64,000 nucleotides of DNA from CAUUCX01 sp041844835 (GCA_041844835.1 JBGZBU010000013.1:14469-78468); one strand, 5' to 3'. Counted from the stretch's first letter, positions 27,186-37,074 are shown. Numbers and translations: made by a program. Notes: generated by a model not told the origin, from the letters alone.

Positions 27186-28646
27186 CTAAAGCAAGTCGGA
27201 AAACAGCCTGGAAATCGACTCGCGAAAAGCGACGACTTTTCCCCTGGCATTATATTTTTCAAGTGTAAGCTCTTCACAGAAATTCATATCACGCCTGAAA
27301 AAGCGCTCCATCTGAAGAGCGGGCTTGCTCCCGTATATGAATGCGTTTGATTCAAAATTCAGCCTGAAGCTCCTGCAATCAAAATTCGCAGAACCGACCG
27401 AGCATATTTCCGAATCGACGACTATCATTTTAGCATGAATAAAGCCGTTTTTATAGATGTATATTTTGCCGCCCGAACGAAGCAGTTCTCCCGCATTGCT
27501 CCTGGTCGCCCAATATACAAACATATGGTCTGCTATACTCGGAATCATTATCCTGACGTCAATGCCGGACTGCGCCGCCATTTTCAGGGACTCAAGTATA
27601 CTGCCGTCCGGTACGAAATACGGCGTCTGAATATATATCGTTTTTTTTGCGGAAGTAATCATTCGCATGTATCCGCGCTTGACTTCCTCCTTGATGGAAT
27701 CCGGCCCCGATGAGACGATCTGTATTCCGGTATCTCCAATCCGTATCGGAATTGTGCCGTATGCATCGGTGAGTTCTATATTCTCCTTGGATGCAACTCT
27801 CCAATCCATTAAAAATCTCGCATTGAGATCCTGTACACTGCTTCCCGTCACCCGTATATGGGTATCACGCCAATATCCGAATTTCTTTTTGAGACCCAGA
27901 TATTCGTCGCCGATATTGAAACCGCCGATATAACCTATCCCGCCGTCAATTACGACAATTTTCCTATGATTTCTGAAATTCAAACGAAAGTTGAAAATTT
28001 TGAAACGTGCCGGGAAAAAATAAGCGTATTTCCCTCCGGCGCGCTTAAATTCTTTCAGCGTGGAATGATATATGCCCCGGCTGCCTACGGCATCAATCAG
28101 CAGGCGCACCTCCACCCCTTCGCGCGCTTTCTTCGTAAGTTCGCTTATCAGCGCGCGTCCGGTATCGTCGCGCTTTATTATGAAATATAAAACATTGATC
28201 GTTTTTTTCGCAGCGCGAATATCTTTAACCATCCTCTCCATCTTGCAAACGCCGTCAGTGAAAATCTCTACATTGTTGTCCTCCGTGTAATATGCATGCG
28301 AATACAATTGGTGAAACGATATCATATCTCGCCATTTCTGAGCTTCCGGGTTTTTAAATCTGAAGCGTCCGTCCCGCATGGATGAAACCTGATCGGACAG
28401 GCTTTCCTCAAGCTCAGCCATCTCCGCCGATGTCAGTTCAAAAATCTTACGTCGCGATACATGCTGCGACAATAAAAAATACATTACGATACCGCCCACC
28501 GGAAACAGGAATAAGATCATTATCCATGCTATGGTCGCCGACGGAGTCCTTCTTTCAAGAAAAACAATCCAGCACGCAATGATAAAATCTATGATGTATA
28601 TCAATATCGCCGCCCACGTAAATGTTACAGGAAGATTCCACAACAT
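27186..28646 (-). CDS. cls: Cardiolipin synthase
   Basis: 486 residues. Two N-terminal membrane helices with the PLDc_N pattern (about 10-60), then two phospholipase D motifs: NHRKIVVIDGGIGYIGGFN (about 222) and HAKMIVVDSEICSVGSANFD (about 400). The enzyme joins two phosphatidylglycerol molecules into cardiolipin. Normal length for the bacterial ClsA-type family. The order of motifs and spacing are intact. Confidence 0.95.
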   Translation of the reverse strand: MLWNLPVTFTWAAILIYIIDFIIACWIVFLERRTPSATIAWIMILFLFPVGGIVMYFLLSQHVSRRKIFELTSAEMAELEESLSDQVSSMRDGRFRFKNPEAQKWRDMISFHQLYSHAYYTEDNNVEIFTDGVCKMERMVKDIRAAKKTINVLYFIIKRDDTGRALISELTKKAREGVEVRLLIDAVGSRGIYHSTLKEFKRAGGKYAYFFPARFKIFNFRLNFRNHRKIVVIDGGIGYIGGFNIGDEYLGLKKKFGYWRDTHIRVTGSSVQDLNARFLMDWRVASKENIELTDAYGTIPIRIGDTGIQIVSSGPDSIKEEVKRGYMRMITSAKKTIYIQTPYFVPDGSILESLKMAAQSGIDVRIMIPSIADHMFVYWATRSNAGELLRSGGKIYIYKNGFIHAKMIVVDSEICSVGSANFDCRSFRLNFESNAFIYGSKPALQMERFFRRDMNFCEELTLEKYNARGKVVAFRESISRLFSDLL

Positions 28647-28721
28647 ATTATCACTCCAATGTTACTCACATACAGCACAAGCCCCGGATGCCTGCAAGGC
28701 GCTTACACTCCTGCGGGGTGC

Positions 28722-29945
28722 CTAAAGTCTGTCCGCATATTTTTCCAAAACATAATCCGCATCCTTGTCGCCCCTGCCGCTCAGATTTACAAGCACAAAT
28801 CCCGGATTATCCTCTTTCTGTGCGAGCTTCATCGCATAGGCAAGAGCGTGCGAACTTTCAAGCGCGGGAATTATTCCCTCTTTTCTTGAAAGCTTAAAAA
28901 ATGCATCAACCGCTTCTTCATCATTAACATAATCATATTTGACGCGCCCGGCATCGCGCAAAAATGCGTGTTCCGGTCCGGATGACGGATAATCAAGCCC
29001 GCTGGCTATGGAATGCACCGGAGCCGGCTCACCGTCAGCGTCCTGCAGCATTATGCTGTTAAAACCGTGCATCACTCCCTCGGAGCCGAACGCGAGCGAT
29101 GCCGCGTGCTCACCGAGGGCTTTGCCTCTGCCCAGCGGCTCGATTCCGTATATTTCCACGGGATCATTTAAAAATGCGGAAAACATGCCTATTGCATTGC
29201 TGCCGCCGCCCACACAGGCGACCACGGCATCCGGCAGATATCCCGTCATTTCCTTAAACTGTTCACGCGCCTCTTCACCTATCACCATCTGAAAATCTCT
29301 GACCATCATGGGAAAAGGATGCGGTCCCAGTACCGAGCCTATGCAATATATCGCGTCTTTATATTCCTCCGCATATGCTTTAAACGCCGAGTCGACAGCC
29401 TCTTTCAACGTTTTGAGTCCGTGCGTCGCCGGAACCACATTCGCGCCGAGAAGCTTCATGCGCGCAACGTTCGGAGCCTGCTTTTCTATGTCCACTTCAC
29501 CCATATGTATTTCACACTCGAGCCCGAAGAAAGCCGCAGCCGTAGCAAGCGCCACGCCGTGCTGCCCGGCGCCGGTTTCTGCGATCAATTTCTTCTTTCC
29601 CATGTATTTTGCAAGCAATCCTTCCCCCATGCAGTGGTTCAATTTATGTGCCCCCGTATGGTTTAAATCCTCTCTTTTTAAATAGATCTGTGTCGTCCCG
29701 AGTTCACGTGAAAGACGCTCACAATGATATACCGGCGTCGGTCTTCCCTGGAACTCTTTCCGTATGCGTCTGAGCTCCGATATGAATTGCGCCGAATGAC
29801 AAATCGTCAGATATGCTTCCGTCACCTCTGCAAACGCATTTTTAAGATTTTCAGGCATAAACGCTCCGCCGTATCTGCCGTAATATCCGTTCTTATCGGG
29901 ATGATTTTTCAAATATGTTCTGAAATCGATAGCGTTAGTTTTCAT
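28722..29945 (-). CDS. trpB: Tryptophan synthase beta chain, stand-alone
   Basis: 407 residues from the ATG at 29945 (GGAGGAGAAG upstream). Schiff-base Lys lies in GAHKLNH, the phosphate-binding loop is [11 protein letters not shown], and [16 protein letters not shown] and GRGDKD are present. It condenses indole with serine. No trpA or other trp gene is adjacent, so it may use free indole, which the lyase family enzyme at 10.7 kb could release if it acts on Trp. A long structured hairpin separates it from tpx. Confidence 0.95.
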   Translation of the reverse strand: MKTNAIDFRTYLKNHPDKNGYYGRYGGAFMPENLKNAFAEVTEAYLTICHSAQFISELRRIRKEFQGRPTPVYHCERLSRELGTTQIYLKREDLNHTGAHKLNHCMGEGLLAKYMGKKKLIAETGAGQHGVALATAAAFFGLECEIHMGEVDIEKQAPNVARMKLLGANVVPATHGLKTLKEAVDSAFKAYAEEYKDAIYCIGSVLGPHPFPMMVRDFQMVIGEEAREQFKEMTGYLPDAVVACVGGGSNAIGMFSAFLNDPVEIYGIEPLGRGKALGEHAASLAFGSEGVMHGFNSIMLQDADGEPAPVHSIASGLDYPSSGPEHAFLRDAGRVKYDYVNDEEAVDAFFKLSRKEGIIPALESSHALAYAMKLAQKEDNPGFVLVNLSGRGDKDADYVLEKYADRL

Positions 29946-29960
29946 CTTCTCCTCCAAAAA

Positions 29961-30039
29961 TATAAAAACTATCCTCAAGCAACCGGATCGCGTACTGAAA
30001 TGGAAAGGACTTTCAGCGATCGCTGCATCAAGGATAGTT
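29961..30039 (-). terminator. Long hairpin between tpx and trpB (terminator or attenuator)
   Basis: Outer arms AACTATCCT and AGGATAGTT (nine bp) enclose further imperfect pairs, including GCGATCGC/GCGATC and CTGAAA/TTTCAG, then TTTTTATATTTTT follows just before the trpB ribosome site. It could end the tpx transcript or attenuate trpB. No Trp codon run is visible. Confidence 0.6.
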
Positions 30040-30084
30040 ATTAACTCAACAATAAATTGCCGCCAGTTTTAAAATAGTTATGCT

Positions 30085-30570
30085 CTATTTTACGGCTGCC
30101 AGTACGGCTTCATAATCCGGCTCATTTGTCACTTCGTCACAATATTCTACATATGTAACCGTATCATTTTCATCAACGACGAAAACCGCTCGAGTAAGGA
30201 GTCCGAACTCTTCAATCATGGCGCCGAACGATGCAGCCGCACTTCTATCCTTATAATCGGATGCTGTTATAACATTTTCTATCCCGTTATTGCCGCACCA
30301 TCGCGCCTGTGCAAACGGCAAATCAAGTGAAATCGTGTATACCTTAACATCAGCCAGTTTGCCCGCTTCCACATTAAACCTGCGAGTCTCCATATCGCAC
30401 ACTTCCGTGTCCAGCGACGGAACGAGTGAAATTATTTTCTTGCCTTTCATATCGGAAAGGGAAACAGGCGACAAATCATTTTTAATTACCGTAAACGCCG
30501 GCACTTTGTCTCCCGCTTTGAGCTGAACACCCGCAAGTGTTACATCCTGTCCACCAAATTTTACTTTCAT
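30085..30570 (-). CDS. tpx: Thiol peroxidase, peroxiredoxin
   Basis: 161 residues, normal for Tpx. Peroxidatic Cys is in PSLDTEVCDMETRRFN (about residue 58) and resolving Cys in LPFAQARWCG (about 92). The enzyme reduces hydroperoxides with electrons from thioredoxin, useful in an anaerobe exposed to oxygen. It starts 70 bases beyond whiA, with a GGGAGG site. Confidence 0.97.
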   Translation of the reverse strand: MKVKFGGQDVTLAGVQLKAGDKVPAFTVIKNDLSPVSLSDMKGKKIISLVPSLDTEVCDMETRRFNVEAGKLADVKVYTISLDLPFAQARWCGNNGIENVITASDYKDRSAAASFGAMIEEFGLLTRAVFVVDENDTVTYVEYCDEVTNEPDYEAVLAAVK

Positions 30571-30640
30571 AGTTCTCCTCCCAATTCCTGCAAATGTAAA
30601 TGTAACACATATCTATTATAAGATAATTTGAAAAAATATG

Positions 30641-31588
30641 CTATATTTCATCTGCAATTTTCAAGATTTTATTAATTCGATTATTGAGCCCCGATTTGGA
30701 AAGAGGGGGTTTTATCATCCCCGCCAGTTCCGCGAGTCCCGCATGGGGATACTCCAGCCTCAATTCCGCTACGTCGCGCAATTTGGGCGGCAGATAGTCC
30801 AAACCTCCGCGCTCTTCTATCTTGCGAATCGCCGCTATTTGCTTCTGCGCGGCATCCACAATGCGATCAGTGTTCGCGCTGTCGCAGTTGCTGATACGAT
30901 TGGTAGCGTTTCTTATTTCTTTGGTCATCCGCACATCCTGAAAAATGAAAAATTGCTGATGAGCCCCGAGCAAATTCAAAATATCGCCTACCTGCTCAGC
31001 TTCTTTGATGTATACCACAAATTTGTCATTTCTCTCAAAAATTTTTGAATTAATCCCGACAAATGAATTGAGAATCTTTTTAAGCGAAAACGCAAAATCC
31101 TGATTTGCGCACACAAACTCGATATGATACCCTTTATCGGGGTCCGTCATCGTGCCGGCGCCCAAAAATGCACCCCGCAAATACGCCTTGCGGCAGCACT
31201 TCGTCTTGATGAGCTGCTCATTTATATCTTCGGCAAATCTGCTCATGCCGCGGCTGTAGACAAGTATTCCGAGTTCCCGCAGGATTATTTCCGCTTTTTG
31301 ATCATTGTTGTCATCCAGTACCAGCGCCAGCCTGCGCGCCCTGCGCATGGCATTTGCCTGTTTGATTACGATATCCGCATCAACCGAAAAATATTCCTTG
31401 AAGAGAAGTTTATAACGTCTCACCGCCGCAGAATTTTCACTGGGCATGACGAGCCGTATCCGTCCCTGTCCCAGAGGGTTTATCACACCGCATGATCTGA
31501 CGAATCCGCCAATCTCCGCGAGAATGCAGCATTTTTTTTCGGATTCGATCCTTGCAAGTTCATTTTTTACATCGTTGGAAAATGACAT
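30641..31588 (-). CDS. whiA: WhiA-type sporulation/division regulator
   Basis: 315 residues. The N-terminal region carries the degenerate LAGLIDADG fold (LRGAFLGAGTMTDPDKGYHIEF) and the C-terminal part the helix-turn-helix (LRDVAELRLEYPHAGLAELAGM). WhiA in Bacillota is linked to cell division and chromosome segregation. It usually sits after rapZ and yvcK, but here it follows a YitT-family gene and no rapZ or yvcK is present. Confidence 0.95.
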   Translation of the reverse strand: MSFSNDVKNELARIESEKKCCILAEIGGFVRSCGVINPLGQGRIRLVMPSENSAAVRRYKLLFKEYFSVDADIVIKQANAMRRARRLALVLDDNNDQKAEIILRELGILVYSRGMSRFAEDINEQLIKTKCCRKAYLRGAFLGAGTMTDPDKGYHIEFVCANQDFAFSLKKILNSFVGINSKIFERNDKFVVYIKEAEQVGDILNLLGAHQQFFIFQDVRMTKEIRNATNRISNCDSANTDRIVDAAQKQIAAIRKIEERGGLDYLPPKLRDVAELRLEYPHAGLAELAGMIKPPLSKSGLNNRINKILKIADEI

Positions 31589-31615
31589 ATCCCGTTTCCC
31601 CGCTATTCGCTGTAA

Positions 31616-32515
31616 TCAATACAATTTTTCTTTTTCAATATCATCAAAACCGAATCCCCACGCATTGCCCACTTGAATGACATAGGCAACCGCAGACGGA
31701 TCACGCTCGGCGATGAATCGCCTGATCAAAATACTTTCACGCGGCGAACACAAAACGGTGAGCTGCAATTTTTCATCACCTGTATACCCTCCGACAATTG
31801 TTTGCTTCGATACGCCGCGCCCGATCTCTCTCATCACATATTCTCCGACCTCATCCGGAATTTTGCTTATGATATCCATTTTTACCAGTTTCGTTTCCAC
31901 ACCGAAAATCACAAGATCCATGGTGCGCGAAATGATTATCTGCGACACTACCGCATAAAGAGCGATATTCCTGTCAAAGAAAAAGATTGACGCGATGATC
32001 ACCGCCGTATCGATGGCAAGCAGACATTTGCTCAGTGTGACGTCGGGAAACAGTTTCTTCTTAATTATCTTTGCAATTGCGTCGCTGCCGCAAAAACTAT
32101 ACCCGCGCCACGCAATAATGCCCACACAGGCTCCCATAAAAATACCGCAAAATATCGATGCGAGCAATTTATCATCTCCGCTGAGCAGATCAAAATTTAT
32201 GTGCTCAAAAATAAGCAAAGTCGCCGGAAACAATATCGCCATCAGTATTATTTTCTGCGCTTCTTTTTTGCCGAGGAAGATCAGAACCAACAAAATTATC
32301 AAAGCCGATGCGATATAATACATCAGAGAAAAGTCGAGCGGAATAAAGGTCTGCAGCATTCTTAGTATTCCGGTGACGCCGCCTGTAGTAAGTCCGTTCG
32401 GAACCAATACGCAGTCAACGGCGAAAGAATACATCGCGCATGCTATCAGCAGATAAACCATGTCAATTGCAAAAGTCTTTATGCGTTTTTTTGATAAAAT
32501 TTTCTTTTCAGTCAT
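31616..32515 (-). CDS. YitT-family membrane protein (DUF161/DUF2179)
   Basis: 299 residues from the ATG at 32515 with GGAGGG nine bases upstream. About six membrane helices in the first 200 residues with LVPNGLTTGGVTGI and GIIAWRGYSFCGSDAIAKII, then a cytosolic DUF2179 domain of about 80 residues (VGGYTGDEKLQLTVLCSPRE). Function in this family is not settled. The start overlaps the methyltransferase gene end by eight bases, so the two are translationally linked. Confidence 0.88.
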   Translation of the reverse strand: MTEKKILSKKRIKTFAIDMVYLLIACAMYSFAVDCVLVPNGLTTGGVTGILRMLQTFIPLDFSLMYYIASALIILLVLIFLGKKEAQKIILMAILFPATLLIFEHINFDLLSGDDKLLASIFCGIFMGACVGIIAWRGYSFCGSDAIAKIIKKKLFPDVTLSKCLLAIDTAVIIASIFFFDRNIALYAVVSQIIISRTMDLVIFGVETKLVKMDIISKIPDEVGEYVMREIGRGVSKQTIVGGYTGDEKLQLTVLCSPRESILIRRFIAERDPSAVAYVIQVGNAWGFGFDDIEKEKLY

Positions 32516-33527
32516 GCGATTTCCCTCCGCAACAAAACTCCGCCGTTCTGAAAGCGATTCCGGCATCCGTCAAACGTTTTTTTGTAATTTCAAATGAATT
32601 TCTGCTCATATCGCAGCCGATAAATTTGCGCCCCGAATCCGCAGCAACCTTGAGTGCGGTGCCCGAGCCCATATAAAAATCGGCTATGAGATCGCCCTCA
32701 TCGGTGGCTGCCGAAACAATTCTGGATAGTAATTTTTCCGGCTTCTGGGTATGAAATCCCGTCCGCTCTTTTGAGCTGCGCCCCACCATATTGATTTCCC
32801 AGACATCCCGCATGTTCACCATTGTGTACCAACCCGCCTCGTCGCAATATTCCTTCACGTTTTTAAAACGATATGCCTTAAAATCCCTGTTATAGGATTT
32901 TTCCGACTGCGGATTGAATTTATATGCGCCGCTTTTGCCATAAAATAAAATCGTATCGTGCTTTCTGGAAAATTTTCTGCCGGAAGCGCCGCCGGACTTG
33001 TATTGCCATATTATCTCGTTTATGAAATTGTCATAACCGAATATCTCATCCGCAATTATTTTGACATAATGCGCTGCGTGCCAATCGAGATGAATAAAAA
33101 TGCTGCCCGTATCCGCAAGCAAATCATGTGCGAGCCGAATCCTGATCCCCAAAGATATGAGGTATTCATCAAGACTGCGCCAGCGATCGGAATAAACATC
33201 CACATAGCGCGCTTCATCGGAAGTGCATATTCGCGCCTTATATACGCTGTTGCTGTAAAACGGCGGATCCATGTATATCATGTCTATTCCCCGCTTTTTC
33301 CCCGGATTTGCAAGTCTGCTTTCAATTTGCATCAAACGAATATGCGCCATAAATTCCGCATTATTCGCAAGAGCGATAAATCCTCCGCTGCCTCCGCCTC
33401 CATAAATATCACTGTCACAATCCAAGCCCGAAAAGTCCGTGTTGTGAAGAGAATTTGCACATAATTCCTCATATCTTCCGCCGATTTCATCCATCAGCGC
33501 CGAAAATCCGGAGATCAAAACTATCAC
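32508..33527 (-). CDS. Site-specific DNA methyltransferase, beta-class, orphan
   Basis: 339 residues starting at GTG 33527, which overlaps the stop codon of the lipoprotein gene by four bases (GTGA). Motif IV (MDPPFYSN, about 84) precedes motif I (ADFYMGSGTALKVA, about 288), the order of the beta class of amino-methyltransferases related to Mod subunits. DPPF rather than DPPY fits N6-adenine or N4-cytosine methylation. A glycine-rich GGGGSGG near 45 may be a linker. No restriction gene is nearby. It lies in the middle of a metabolic operon. Confidence 0.85.
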   Translation of the reverse strand: MIVLISGFSALMDEIGGRYEELCANSLHNTDFSGLDCDSDIYGGGGSGGFIALANNAEFMAHIRLMQIESRLANPGKKRGIDMIYMDPPFYSNSVYKARICTSDEARYVDVYSDRWRSLDEYLISLGIRIRLAHDLLADTGSIFIHLDWHAAHYVKIIADEIFGYDNFINEIIWQYKSGGASGRKFSRKHDTILFYGKSGAYKFNPQSEKSYNRDFKAYRFKNVKEYCDEAGWYTMVNMRDVWEINMVGRSSKERTGFHTQKPEKLLSRIVSAATDEGDLIADFYMGSGTALKVAADSGRKFIGCDMSRNSFEITKKRLTDAGIAFRTAEFCCGGKSHD

Positions 33528-34606
33528 AAGCCCCTTTCATATTTGCTGTACCCGTCCCAATCGCTGGGCACCACAATTTTTTTATTTTTAATTTTATCCG
33601 CGTAATCATCCAGCTGTTTTTTTACATCCGGAGGCAGGCTTCCCTCCTCATATTCCAATTCTATCCCTCCGTCTGCGATTGAAAACACCATGTTGTACTG
33701 AGGGAATTTTCCGCCTGCCGCAGCCTTGATAAGACTGTAAACCGCCTTATCCACCCGCTTTCCGATTGAAGCGACAACCTGCGTCTCCTGTCCTTCCTCA
33801 AGATTTGTCCCCTGATTGATAACCATTATGTTTTTTTCTTTTGCCGCTCTGATTATTCCCTTTCCGGACTCTCCCGCCGCCATGAATATTACGTCCGCTC
33901 CAAGCGCGTGATGCGCAAACGCCACTTCTCTTGCTCTGTCCTGATCGTTCCAATCATTCAGCGAATTCTTAACCACATACATTTGCTTATTAACCGTTTT
34001 TGCCCCGGAAATAAACCCGTATTCAAGCTTTTTCGTCGCAGGCGAATCGGCGGCGGTAATAAATGAAACGACATCTCCCTTGTTGAGATCCGTCATAAGC
34101 GCAGCCAGTGCGCCTGCAAGAAATCCGCCCTCTTCTTCGCGAAACGATATGCCTACGACATTATTTCCCAAATCCTCATCACTGACACATGCGAAATTCA
34201 TGTCCTGATTTTTAAAAGCAACCGTTTTCAGGGCCGTTTTCAGTGCAGGTCCGCCGCATAGAATCATATCGGGTTTCAACTCAATTCCGCGGATCAGAGC
34301 CTCCTCATAATTTTCCTTGTCGTTCGGAACTATGACGCTCAGCTGAATCCCCAAATTGTCTTCCGCTTTTTTGCAGCCCGCCAAAAACATCGAGCTGATC
34401 CTGCTCTTCTGCGGTCCGCCTTTTTCCGTCACGAGTACAACCGACAGAGCATGCAGAGCATTATTCTCGGCTTCCACCTTTTCGGATGGCGCTTTTTTCT
34501 TATCCTCCGCCTTATTCCCGCACGCAAACATTCCGCCGACAACGAGGCAGAGTACGAGCGCAACGCACAAAACAAGAATTACTATCGGATTTTTCATAAA
34601 TTTCAT
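33524..34606 (-). CDS. BMP/PnrA-family nucleoside-binding lipoprotein
   Basis: 360 residues from ATG 34606 (AGAGGTG upstream). A hydrophobic signal ends in lipobox GGMFAC at about residues 24-29. The mature part has the Bmp fold with GISFREEEGGFLAGALAA, a marker of the family, and ADVIFMAAGESGKGII. Such proteins bind purine nucleosides for ABC import. No permease or ATPase genes follow; the next genes are a methyltransferase and a YitT protein, so the importer must be elsewhere or the protein has a sensing role. Confidence 0.85.
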   Translation of the reverse strand: MKFMKNPIVILVLCVALVLCLVVGGMFACGNKAEDKKKAPSEKVEAENNALHALSVVLVTEKGGPQKSRISSMFLAGCKKAEDNLGIQLSVIVPNDKENYEEALIRGIELKPDMILCGGPALKTALKTVAFKNQDMNFACVSDEDLGNNVVGISFREEEGGFLAGALAALMTDLNKGDVVSFITAADSPATKKLEYGFISGAKTVNKQMYVVKNSLNDWNDQDRAREVAFAHHALGADVIFMAAGESGKGIIRAAKEKNIMVINQGTNLEEGQETQVVASIGKRVDKAVYSLIKAAAGGKFPQYNMVFSIADGGIELEYEEGSLPPDVKKQLDDYADKIKNKKIVVPSDWDGYSKYERGL

Positions 34607-34607
34607 A

Positions 34608-35462
34608 TTACACACCTCTCACGTGATTGTATAATTCGTGCCTCAAATGTTTGATAAGCGGGAGTTCCTCACGCACCCGCATAAGATATTCAAGATCGAT
34701 ATTTCCATAAATAATTTCTTCCTTATGACCGGCTGAGGCCACCACATCCCCCCACGGATTGCAGATGCAGCTGTGCGCATATGTCACATATGCGGAATCC
34801 TCTTTTCGCGCCGGCGCCGCACCCGCGAAATAAACCTGATTATCGACAGCTCGCATCTTGATTGAAGCGGACCAATGCGCGGCCCCCGTATGCATATTGA
34901 ATGCCGCGGGCAAAATTATGAGCTCCGCGCCTGAACATGCCATTGCTCTTGTGAATTCGGGAAATCTTATATCATAGCATATCCCAAGACCGATCCTGCA
35001 CCATTCCGTATCAACCGTGGTAACGGCATCTCCGGCTGTAAGCGAGTCGGACTCCATAAATGTGATCTTTCCCGGAATATCCACATCAAACAAATGCGCT
35101 TTGCGGTGACGCCCTATGAGATTGCCGTCTCTGTCGAAAACCGGAGCGGAATTATAGACTTTCTCTCCGTCCAGTTCGGGATTACTGCCTCCAAACAGAT
35201 ATATTCCGTGCTTTTTTGCAGCCGCGGACAGTGCGCGATCAATCATTCCGCCGGCATTTTCCGCGTAAATCGGCATTTTTTCATTGGAATAAATTGAATT
35301 CCACATTTCGGGCAAGACCACCACATCAGCGCCGTTTTTCGCCGCCTCTTCAATCATCTGCTCCGCGTGAGCAATATTTTCCGATTTATTTTTTTCTATA
35401 TCATCATGTCTGAAATCGGATTCCATCTGACAAATCGCCAGATTAAAACTCTTATTTTCCAT
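34608..35462 (-). CDS. Nitrilase-superfamily omega-amidase (Nit2-like)
   Basis: 284 residues. Catalytic triad is visible: Glu in VVVLPEMWN (about 51), Lys in IGRHRKAHLFD (about 121) and Cys in GLGICYDIRFPE (about 162). The FDVDIPGKITFMESDSLTAGD loop is typical of omega-amidases, which hydrolyse 2-oxoglutaramate or 2-oxosuccinamate left after glutamine transaminase reactions. It starts 12 bases after the Nudix gene and ends one base before the lipoprotein ATG. Confidence 0.88.
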   Translation of the reverse strand: MENKSFNLAICQMESDFRHDDIEKNKSENIAHAEQMIEEAAKNGADVVVLPEMWNSIYSNEKMPIYAENAGGMIDRALSAAAKKHGIYLFGGSNPELDGEKVYNSAPVFDRDGNLIGRHRKAHLFDVDIPGKITFMESDSLTAGDAVTTVDTEWCRIGLGICYDIRFPEFTRAMACSGAELIILPAAFNMHTGAAHWSASIKMRAVDNQVYFAGAAPARKEDSAYVTYAHSCICNPWGDVVASAGHKEEIIYGNIDLEYLMRVREELPLIKHLRHELYNHVRGV

Positions 35463-35474
35463 ATTGGTTCTCCT

Positions 35475-36158
35475 CTAAATCGTATGGTTTCCGGCCTCAC
35501 GCAGTACACAATCCTCGGATTTGAATCCCTGCTCCCTGAGCACCCTCGAAAATTCGTAGACGAATCTCGCCGTAAGCCCCCACAGAACCGGTTTGCCGTT
35601 ATCGTATATCGGCACCGTCGCGCTTCCCTTGCGCCAATTATACCCGTCCGGGAATCCTATTTTGTCGTTCGGAAAATCGGGCGGTATGCGTCTTTCCAAA
35701 GGAATCGTGAAGACGTCCGGATCGTTTTCAAGAAAAAATCTTACGGGAATGAACATCAAATCCTTCACCTCACTTCCCGAAACGTTCTCCAAAGAAATTT
35801 TTTCGTAATCAATGTAGCCGATATATGAGTGCATGCTGAAATTGCTGTACGAATGCAGGGTATCGAATTCACCTATAAGCGTGATATCCTCCGGCATTAT
35901 GCCGAGCTCTTCGACCGTTTCCCTGACCGCACATTCCTCAAACGTTTCGTGTTCCTCCACCTTTCCCCCCGGGAAACACACCTCGCCGGGCTGACGCTTG
36001 AGATCATCCGAGCGCACCTCAAAAAGAAGCGACAGCTCCCCCTCGCGGTGAACCAGCGGAATCAAAATCGAATAATACGAGTAGGGACGCATCGGTCCGG
36101 ATTTCCGTTCACTAAAAATTTCAAATATTTTTTTCAGGCTGTTTTCGCCGCTTTTCAA
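35475..36158 (-). CDS. Nudix hydrolase, CoA pyrophosphatase type
   Basis: 227 residues from TTG 36158, which has GGAGG seven bases upstream. The Nudix box GGKVEEHETFEECAVRETVEELGI (about 65-88) is intact, and LLFEVRSDDLKRQPGEVCFPGG before it is the NuCoA signature found in YeaB/NudL enzymes that cleave CoA to 3',5'-ADP and phosphopantetheine. The C-terminal extension (about 150-227) is longer than in minimal Nudix proteins. Confidence 0.88.
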   Translation of the reverse strand: MKSGENSLKKIFEIFSERKSGPMRPYSYYSILIPLVHREGELSLLFEVRSDDLKRQPGEVCFPGGKVEEHETFEECAVRETVEELGIMPEDITLIGEFDTLHSYSNFSMHSYIGYIDYEKISLENVSGSEVKDLMFIPVRFFLENDPDVFTIPLERRIPPDFPNDKIGFPDGYNWRKGSATVPIYDNGKPVLWGLTARFVYEFSRVLREQGFKSEDCVLREAGNHTI

Positions 36159-36159
36159 T

Positions 36160-37074
36160 TTAAAGCCTCCGATTTGTAATAACAGGCGACTTCCTCTCCG
36201 AAATATGCTCTCTGTAATTCAGATATGATGCTGCCAGGATCAGAAGAATTCCTATATATGTATTATACATTATACGCTCGTCAAGTAAAATCATCGCGAG
36301 GAACGGAGCTATACATGCCTTAATGAAAAAGGCAAACGACGCCGTGGTTGCATTTGAATGCTTGACCGCCATGAACAGAAAATAGTAGCCCATCCCCGTA
36401 ACGCCTACGGCGGCGTACGCAACTATCCAAAAATTATCCGTCACTCCCGTAAATACCGGTTTATCAAATATCACAATTATAACGAGCATCATGAGCGAAC
36501 CTATCAAAAAACTGTACGCGTTTTGTGTCAGCACTCCGATTCGCTCCACATGCTTTTTCCCGAGCACGGAGTAAAGTCCGAGGAATACCGCGGCGATGAT
36601 CATAAAAATTACCCCCGCCGGAGTATTTCCCTCCTGTATGTCCCAAGGTCTCACCATGAAAACGATCCCCGACACCGCAGTTGCCAGGATCAGCAGTTTT
36701 CTTGCCGTATAGCGTTCCTGTTTCATAAACACCGCAAAAATCATCGTAAATATGGGATTTATGCATATAAGCACGGCAGCCGTGGACGCGTTCGCATAGA
36801 TCACGCCGAGCTGGAATGCAAGCATGGATAGGGGAACGCATACCAAGCCGAGCATGGTAAAATAAGCGAAATCGGATTTTTGAAGCTTTAAATTGCGCCG
36901 TTTCATATCAATCAAAGCAAACGGCAACATGAACAATCCCCCGCCCATGAAGCGCCAAAACGTAAGCTGAAACGCGTCCATTCCCGCCCCCGCAAGCTTC
37001 AGACTGATCTCCATGGTCGAGAAAAAAAATGCAGTCAGGCATATGCTGATTAATACAATTCGTTTGCTGTTCAA
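36160..37074 (-). CDS. EamA/DMT-family transporter
   Basis: 304 residues with ten predicted membrane helices in two EamA halves (about 1-140 and 148-288). It starts with TTG at 37074 (AGAGGTG upstream). The family exports small metabolites or amino acids; the substrate cannot be read from sequence. It heads the chain that runs through Nudix, amidase, lipoprotein and methyltransferase with gaps below 20 bases. Confidence 0.85.
   Translation of the reverse strand: MNSKRIVLISICLTAFFFSTMEISLKLAGAGMDAFQLTFWRFMGGGLFMLPFALIDMKRRNLKLQKSDFAYFTMLGLVCVPLSMLAFQLGVIYANASTAAVLICINPIFTMIFAVFMKQERYTARKLLILATAVSGIVFMVRPWDIQEGNTPAGVIFMIIAAVFLGLYSVLGKKHVERIGVLTQNAYSFLIGSLMMLVIIVIFDKPVFTGVTDNFWIVAYAAVGVTGMGYYFLFMAVKHSNATTASFAFFIKACIAPFLAMILLDERIMYNTYIGILLILAASYLNYREHISERKSPVITNRRL

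Noticed and set aside
29975..30028. 17-codon mini-ORF before trpB (MQRSLKVLS...)
   Set aside because: It lacks a ribosome site and Trp codons, and lies wholly inside the long hairpin, so a leader-peptide role is not supported.
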